A stretch of 24,355 bases of DNA from JACDBE01 sp051002015. GTDB taxonomy: Bacteria > Actinomycetota > Acidimicrobiia > Spongiisociales > UBA5794. The stretch lies in contig JBPCMS010000052.1 in NCBI GenBank assembly GCA_051002015.1, positions 1 to 24,355 of the forward strand. Direction: 5' to 3'. The position numbers and the translations under genes were made by a program. Position 1 is the stretch's first letter. Each line of letters begins with the position of its first letter. The notes beneath the pieces are model-generated. The model saw only the letters and a list, made by a program, of their open reading frames with translations, ran no database searches and was not told the origin of the DNA. Positions 20,593 to 24,355 of this stretch are shown here, piece after piece.

Positions 20593-22644
20593 TCAGCTCG
20601 GTGCCCCGGCGGCGATGTCGGGGAGGACGACCTCGTAGGTGAGGGCAATCCGCTTGGCGCCCCGGGGCTCGACCGTCAGCGGGATCTCGAACCGGACCTG
20701 TTCGATCAGGCACAGTTCGGGGGTTTCAGCCTCGCAGTACACCAGGGTGAGGTCTGCGGTGAGGTCGCCCGAGGCGGTGTACACCACCGGGATCCCGACG
20801 GGTAGCTCGGTCCCGGTGAGGTCGGCGGTGTCCCCCCCGGCCGCGGTGTCGAGGGCCACCACGGTGGTGGGGGAGAGGGTCAGCGAAGAGGGGGCATCGG
20901 CGTTGACCGCGTACCCCTCGGGCAGGGAGATGTCGAGGATCAGCGCCCCCCGCCCCGGGGATGCCGTGGCCGGGTCGAGGGTTATCACCGTGCCCCGATA
21001 GTCCTCCGATCCCGGCGGCGGTTCGAACGCCTCGATCCCCTCGAGCACCAGAGTGCTGGTGGCGCCGGTGGCGAGGTCGACCACCCGGATGACGTGGTTG
21101 TTGGTGTCTGCGACGTAGGCGGTGCCGCCGTCGACGGCGATGCCCCCCGGCTCGTCGAAGCGGGGCCGGTGTCCGTCGCGCCAGCCCGGCTCGTCGCCCA
21201 GGTAGGTGGTGGCGACGCCGGTCGCCGGGGTCACCCGCCGGATCAGCGAGTTGTAGGTGTCAGCCACCAGCAACGTGTTCTCGTCGACGGCAGCGACACC
21301 GAGGGGATGCTGGAAGCGAGCGGTGTTGCCCACCCCGTCGATGGCGCCGAACTCGAACAGACCGGCGTCGCCGCCGGCGACCAGCGCCGTCTCCCCACCG
21401 TCCCCGTCCAGGTCGGCGGAGCGGATCGAGCTCGACTCCGAGTCGGCGAAGTAGAGCGTGTTGCCGATCAGTGCCAGCCCGCTCGGCTGGGCCAGCTCGG
21501 CCTCCATCAGGGGCCTGTTGGCCACGCCCTCGGCGCCGCTGCCGACCAGGGGCCCCGTCGCCATCGTCGCCAGGTCGAGCGACCAGATCTGGTGGGTCCC
21601 CGCCATGGCGATGTAGAGGGTGTTCCCATCGAGCAGCAGGTCCCACGGCGAGCCGATGGCGACCTCGGGTGCGGTGCCCGCCGCCGGTGGCCAACCCCGC
21701 TCTCCGGTCCCGAGCACCGTGGTGACCGTACCGGTGGTGGTGTCGACGGCGCGGATGGCGTGGTTGTCGGTGTCGGCGACGTACAGGGTGGCCCCATCCC
21801 GGGCCAGGGCCATGCCCTGGGGCGAGTCGAAGCGGGCGGAGGTGGCGGCGCCATCCTCGAGCCCGGTCCGGCCCGACCCGTACACCGCGGTCACCTCGCT
21901 GGTGGTGCGATCGGCGACCACGATCCGGTTGCGCCCGGTGTCTGCGATGAACAGCCGGTCACCGCCTGGTTCGGCGATCACCTTGCCGGGGAAGGTCAGG
22001 GCCCGGTCCGGCTGCGCCGCCGCCTCGAGGGCGACCTCCAGGGGGGTGCGGTCGATCTCGCCCCTTGCGTCGAACTCGGCCACCAGCGAGGCGACCACCG
22101 GCTCGATCACCTCGTAGACGCCCTCCCCGGCATGGCCTCCGACCACGTTGCCCGCCGGGTCGATCACCACCGTCGTGGGCCAGGCGTTGGTCCCCCAGTC
22201 GTTCCACACCTCGAACCCGGCGTCGTTGACGACCGGATGCTCGATGCCGTAGCGGAGAATGACCTGGCGGATGTTCCCGGTGTCGCCCTCGTTGGTGAAC
22301 TTGGCCGAGTGCACCCCGATCACCACCACCTCTTCGGGGAACTCGGTCTCGAGCCGGTCCAGATCAGGGAGGATGTGGATGCAGTTGATACATCCGTAGG
22401 TCCAGAAGTCGAGCACAACCACCTTGCCCCGCAGCGCCGCCAAGGTGAGCGGGGCGTCGACGTTGAGCCAGTCGAGGTCGGGGGGAAACTCGGGGGCCGG
22501 GGTGTCGCCGGCGAGCGAGGCGGCCGTGGTCGACGTCTCCGAAGCCGGTGTCGCCGTCGGGGATGCCTTGTCGCCGCCGGTCGACGAGGTGCACCCGGAG
22601 ATGATCACCGCCAGTGTCCCGGTGAGGGCGAGCAGCCGTCGCAT
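20593..22644 (-). CDS. Secreted lipoprotein: thioredoxin-like domain plus NHL propeller (NHLRC2-like)
   Basis: 683 residues from ATG at 22644, giving a clean lipoprotein signal MRRLLALTGTLAVIISGC with lipid-attachment Cys18. A Ser/Thr/Ala-rich linker (19-50) precedes a thioredoxin/TlpA-like domain (about 55-200). Its motif is WTYGCINC (C85, C88) within the IHILPDLDRLE helix, as in human NHLRC2 and its bacterial relatives, with cis-Pro in NAWPTTVV. About six NHL-type blades follow (about 230-555), each with F-xx-P-xG-(I/M)A and YVADT-x-NH-x-IR motifs. A beta-rich C-terminal domain has a CEAETPELC Cys pair. Probably a cell-surface thiol-redox or scaffold protein; substrate unknown. The start is head-to-head with a repeat-protein frame and no promoter is evident. 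Confidence 0.87.
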   Translation of the reverse strand: MRRLLALTGTLAVIISGCTSSTGGDKASPTATPASETSTTAASLAGDTPAPEFPPDLDWLNVDAPLTLAALRGKVVVLDFWTYGCINCIHILPDLDRLETEFPEEVVVIGVHSAKFTNEGDTGNIRQVILRYGIEHPVVNDAGFEVWNDWGTNAWPTTVVIDPAGNVVGGHAGEGVYEVIEPVVASLVAEFDARGEIDRTPLEVALEAAAQPDRALTFPGKVIAEPGGDRLFIADTGRNRIVVADRTTSEVTAVYGSGRTGLEDGAATSARFDSPQGMALARDGATLYVADTDNHAIRAVDTTTGTVTTVLGTGERGWPPAAGTAPEVAIGSPWDLLLDGNTLYIAMAGTHQIWSLDLATMATGPLVGSGAEGVANRPLMEAELAQPSGLALIGNTLYFADSESSSIRSADLDGDGGETALVAGGDAGLFEFGAIDGVGNTARFQHPLGVAAVDENTLLVADTYNSLIRRVTPATGVATTYLGDEPGWRDGHRPRFDEPGGIAVDGGTAYVADTNNHVIRVVDLATGATSTLVLEGIEAFEPPPGSEDYRGTVITLDPATASPGRGALILDISLPEGYAVNADAPSSLTLSPTTVVALDTAAGGDTADLTGTELPVGIPVVYTASGDLTADLTLVYCEAETPELCLIEQVRFEIPLTVEPRGAKRIALTYEVVLPDIAAGAPS

Positions 22645-24355
22645 GTCCCCATTCAACCCCACCTTGGGTTGGCGGCCGCCGCCGGGCCGGGTCAGCCGGC
22701 GCGCTCCCGCCGCCAACTCGGTGTTCACCGGGTGGTCGGGGGCGTGCACCGGCACCGGGACCTGTGTGATCACGGCCGATGCGGATGCATCGGTGACCGC
22801 CACCTTCGACACCGCAAGCCTCACCGTGGTCAAGGCGGGCGACGGCACCGGGACCGTGACCAGCACCCCGGTGGGGATCGACTGCGGCGTCGACTGCGCC
22901 GAGTCCTACCTGCCGGGGACATCGGTGACCCTCAACGCCGCCCCCGCCGCCAACTCGGTGTTCACCGGGTGGTCGGGGGCGTGCACCGGGACCGGGAGCT
23001 GTGTGCTCCCGATGACCACGGACGCCACGGTCACCGCCACCTTCGACACCGCGGGGCTCACCGTCACCAGATCGGGTCTCGGTGCCGGAACCGTCACCAG
23101 CACTCCTACCGGCATCGACTGCGGCGTCGACTGCTTCGAGGCATTCCTCGCCGGGACCGTGGTCACCCTGACCGCGGTGGCCTCCGCAGGGGGGGCGTTC
23201 AACGGCTGGTCGGGCGCCTGCACGGGGACCGCACCATGCGTGCTCACCATGGACGGCGACGCCTCGGTGGTGGCGACCTTCCTTCCGGCGGGCGTCAACG
23301 GGAAGATCGTCTACGAGTGCGCCCTGGACGTCTGCGTGGTCAACGACGACGGCACCGGGCTGGTCAAGCTGACCAACAGCCCCCTGGTGTACGACATCGA
23401 CCCGGTATGGTCGCCGGACGGCACCCGCATCGCCTTCGCCTCGAGCCGGACCGACGTCCCCGGCAACGCCGACGGCAACATCGAGATCTTCGTGATGGAC
23501 GCCGACGGGACCAACGCGGCGCAGCAGACCTTCACCACCGTCCCGCCGGGCGGGTTCGTCAACAGCTACGGCCCGAGCTGGAACCCGACGGGGACCGAGA
23601 TCGTGTTCGAGGGCTGGCGCACCTCCTTCCCGCAGATCGTCAAGATCGCCGTTGACGGGGACGGCACCGAGACGACCTTGACCGACCCCGGCGACTCCGC
23701 CTCGAAGTTCGCCCCGGACTGGTCGTCCGACGGGTCGAGGATCCTCTTCACCTGGTCCCTGGGGCAGCAGGACATCTACGTCATGAACGCCGACGGGTCG
23801 GGACAGACCAACCTCACCCCCGACACGATCGGGTCGGACCAGCCGGGAGCGGTGTGGTCGCCGGACGGTACCCGGTTCGCCTTCACCGACACCCGGTTCT
23901 GGAGCACCCCGGACTTCAACACCGAGATCTTCGTGCGCAGCGCAGACGGCACCGGCGAGGTGCAGGTGACGGATCATCCCAGCATCGACGAGGAGCCCAC
24001 CTGGTCCCCGGACGGGACCGAGATCGCCTTCTCCAGCGCCAGGGCAGGCAGCTACAGCATCTGGTCGATGCCCACCCCTCCAGCGGAGGGCTCTGTCGAG
24101 GCCATGGCGGAGGCTGAGGCCACCCAGATCACGTCCGGTTCGGCGGACCACACCCCGAACTGGTTCGGGGAAGCGACGGTCCCTACAAAGTTCATGCTGA
24201 CGGTGAGCAAGGCTGGTACCGGTTCGGGGACAGTGACCAGCAATCCGGCCGGGGTTGACTGCGGCACGGACTGCACCGAGGCGTACGTCTCGGGGACGTC
24301 GGTGACCTTGACGGCCACCCCGGTGGCCGGCTCGACCTTCGCCGGTTGGTCGGGG
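22643..24355 (+). CDS. Partial surface-type protein: InlB-like Cys-rich repeats flanking a TolB/PD40 propeller (5' truncated, 3' beyond window)
   Basis: Frame open without stop from at least the ATG at 22643 to the window end (571 codons). A half repeat (from about 22706) and two full 79-residue repeats (22817-23053, 23054-23290) carry GTVTSTPxGIDCGVDC, then FTGWSGACTGTGxC and VTATFDTA, four Cys each; these are divergent InlB B-repeat-like domains. A TolB/PD40 beta-propeller follows (about 23291-24180) with repeated WSPDGTxIAF and IFVMDADGT motifs, about six blades. Another InlB-like repeat (from about 24191) runs off the window. Such proteins are normally secreted, but no signal peptide is present. 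The first about 20 codons (MSPFNPTLGWRPPPGRVSRR) resemble neither a repeat nor a leader, and the start collides with the divergent lipoprotein start. The real 5' end is therefore missing, the gene is broken, or the sequence is misjoined. Coding nature from 22706 is clear; the start is not. Confidence 0.72.
   Translation, partial: MSPFNPTLGWRPPPGRVSRRAPAANSVFTGWSGACTGTGTCVITADADASVTATFDTASLTVVKAGDGTGTVTSTPVGIDCGVDCAESYLPGTSVTLNAAPAANSVFTGWSGACTGTGSCVLPMTTDATVTATFDTAGLTVTRSGLGAGTVTSTPTGIDCGVDCFEAFLAGTVVTLTAVASAGGAFNGWSGACTGTAPCVLTMDGDASVVATFLPAGVNGKIVYECALDVCVVNDDGTGLVKLTNSPLVYDIDPVWSPDGTRIAFASSRTDVPGNADGNIEIFVMDADGTNAAQQTFTTVPPGGFVNSYGPSWNPTGTEIVFEGWRTSFPQIVKIAVDGDGTETTLTDPGDSASKFAPDWSSDGSRILFTWSLGQQDIYVMNADGSGQTNLTPDTIGSDQPGAVWSPDGTRFAFTDTRFWSTPDFNTEIFVRSADGTGEVQVTDHPSIDEEPTWSPDGTEIAFSSARAGSYSIWSMPTPPAEGSVEAMAEAEATQITSGSADHTPNWFGEATVPTKFMLTVSKAGTGSGTVTSNPAGVDCGTDCTEAYVSGTSVTLTATPVAGSTFAGWSG
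22706..23290 (+). repeat. 237-bp tandem coding repeats, first copy cut
   Basis: In-frame direct repeats of period 237 bp (79 codons). The segment 22706-22752 is identical over 47 bp to 22943-22989, exactly one period away, while the bases just left of 22706 show no similarity to the equivalent part of the next copy. Full copies are 22817-23053 and 23054-23290. A diverged copy resumes after the propeller at about 24191. Confidence 0.85.

Noticed and set aside
21094..23655. Very long open + frame (about 850 codons) across the lipoprotein and repeat genes
   Set aside because: It is antisense to the clear thioredoxin/NHL lipoprotein and then out of frame with the InlB/PD40 coding. The translation is Gly/Arg/His-rich with no domain, as expected from high-GC shadow frames.

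Overview
The window is the replication-origin region of a high-GC Gram-positive bacterium (Actinomycetota). The order trxB-trxA-cwlM // parB-parA-rsmG-jag-yidC-yidD-rnpA-rpmH // dnaA-dnaN-recF-DUF721-gyrB-gyrA-DUF3566 is the classic actinobacterial oriC neighbourhood. It closely parallels the Mycobacterium stretch from mviN/sigM/trxB2/trxC/cwlM through parBA to dnaA and gyrA. GTG starts, leaderless-looking genes and 4-nt ATGA/GTGA overlaps also fit. The gyrA, CwlM and pseudokinase details, and the secreted PD40/InlB-like repeat protein at the right edge, hint at a lineage outside the well-studied mycobacteria and streptomycetes, perhaps Acidimicrobiia. That placement is inference.

Left part (1-5570, all + strand): an envelope and stress block. 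It holds a membrane-anchored pseudokinase resembling the C-terminal half of mycobacterial MviN, an ECF sigma factor overlapping its membrane anti-sigma factor, a small two-helix membrane protein, thioredoxin reductase, thioredoxin, and a CwlM-like peptidoglycan-binding protein whose amidase domain looks catalytically dead. A SigR/SigH-type promoter candidate lies across the trxB stop codon in front of trxA. The cwlM stop codon lies inside a 15-bp tandem repeat.

Middle left (5717-10554, all - strand): one tightly packed, mostly overlapping run read away from the origin. It is rpmH, rnpA, yidD, yidC, jag/khpB, rsmG, parA, parB, covering ribosome and RNase P, membrane insertion, RNA binding, 16S rRNA methylation and chromosome segregation. 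A parS site is embedded in the 5' end of rsmG. A good sigma-A-type promoter precedes rpmH.

Origin (10555-12682): DnaA-box clusters lie upstream of dnaA. A second region between dnaA and dnaN holds two hairpins, degenerate boxes and a clear CTA-type trinucleotide run (DnaA-trio) followed by an AT-richer stretch. This looks like a bipartite origin with its unwinding site just before dnaN.

Right of the origin (12683-20559, + strand): dnaN, recF, the DUF721/DciA-like gene, gyrB, gyrA and a DUF3566 membrane protein form the replication and topology block. GyrA has an unusual quinolone-binding segment (HSQDAIYD instead of HGD[S/A]xxYD). No tRNA-Ile/Ala genes follow gyrA within the window.

Right edge (20593-24355): accessory material. 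A convergent lipoprotein gene encodes a thioredoxin-like plus NHL-propeller protein (NHLRC2-like). Head-to-head with it, an open frame runs off the window end, with 79-residue Cys-rich InlB-like repeats flanking a TolB/PD40 propeller. That frame begins abruptly in the middle of a repeat and has no signal peptide or promoter space, so it is truncated, rearranged or misassembled at its 5' side. I found no rRNA, tRNA, CRISPR array, IS element or prophage gene.
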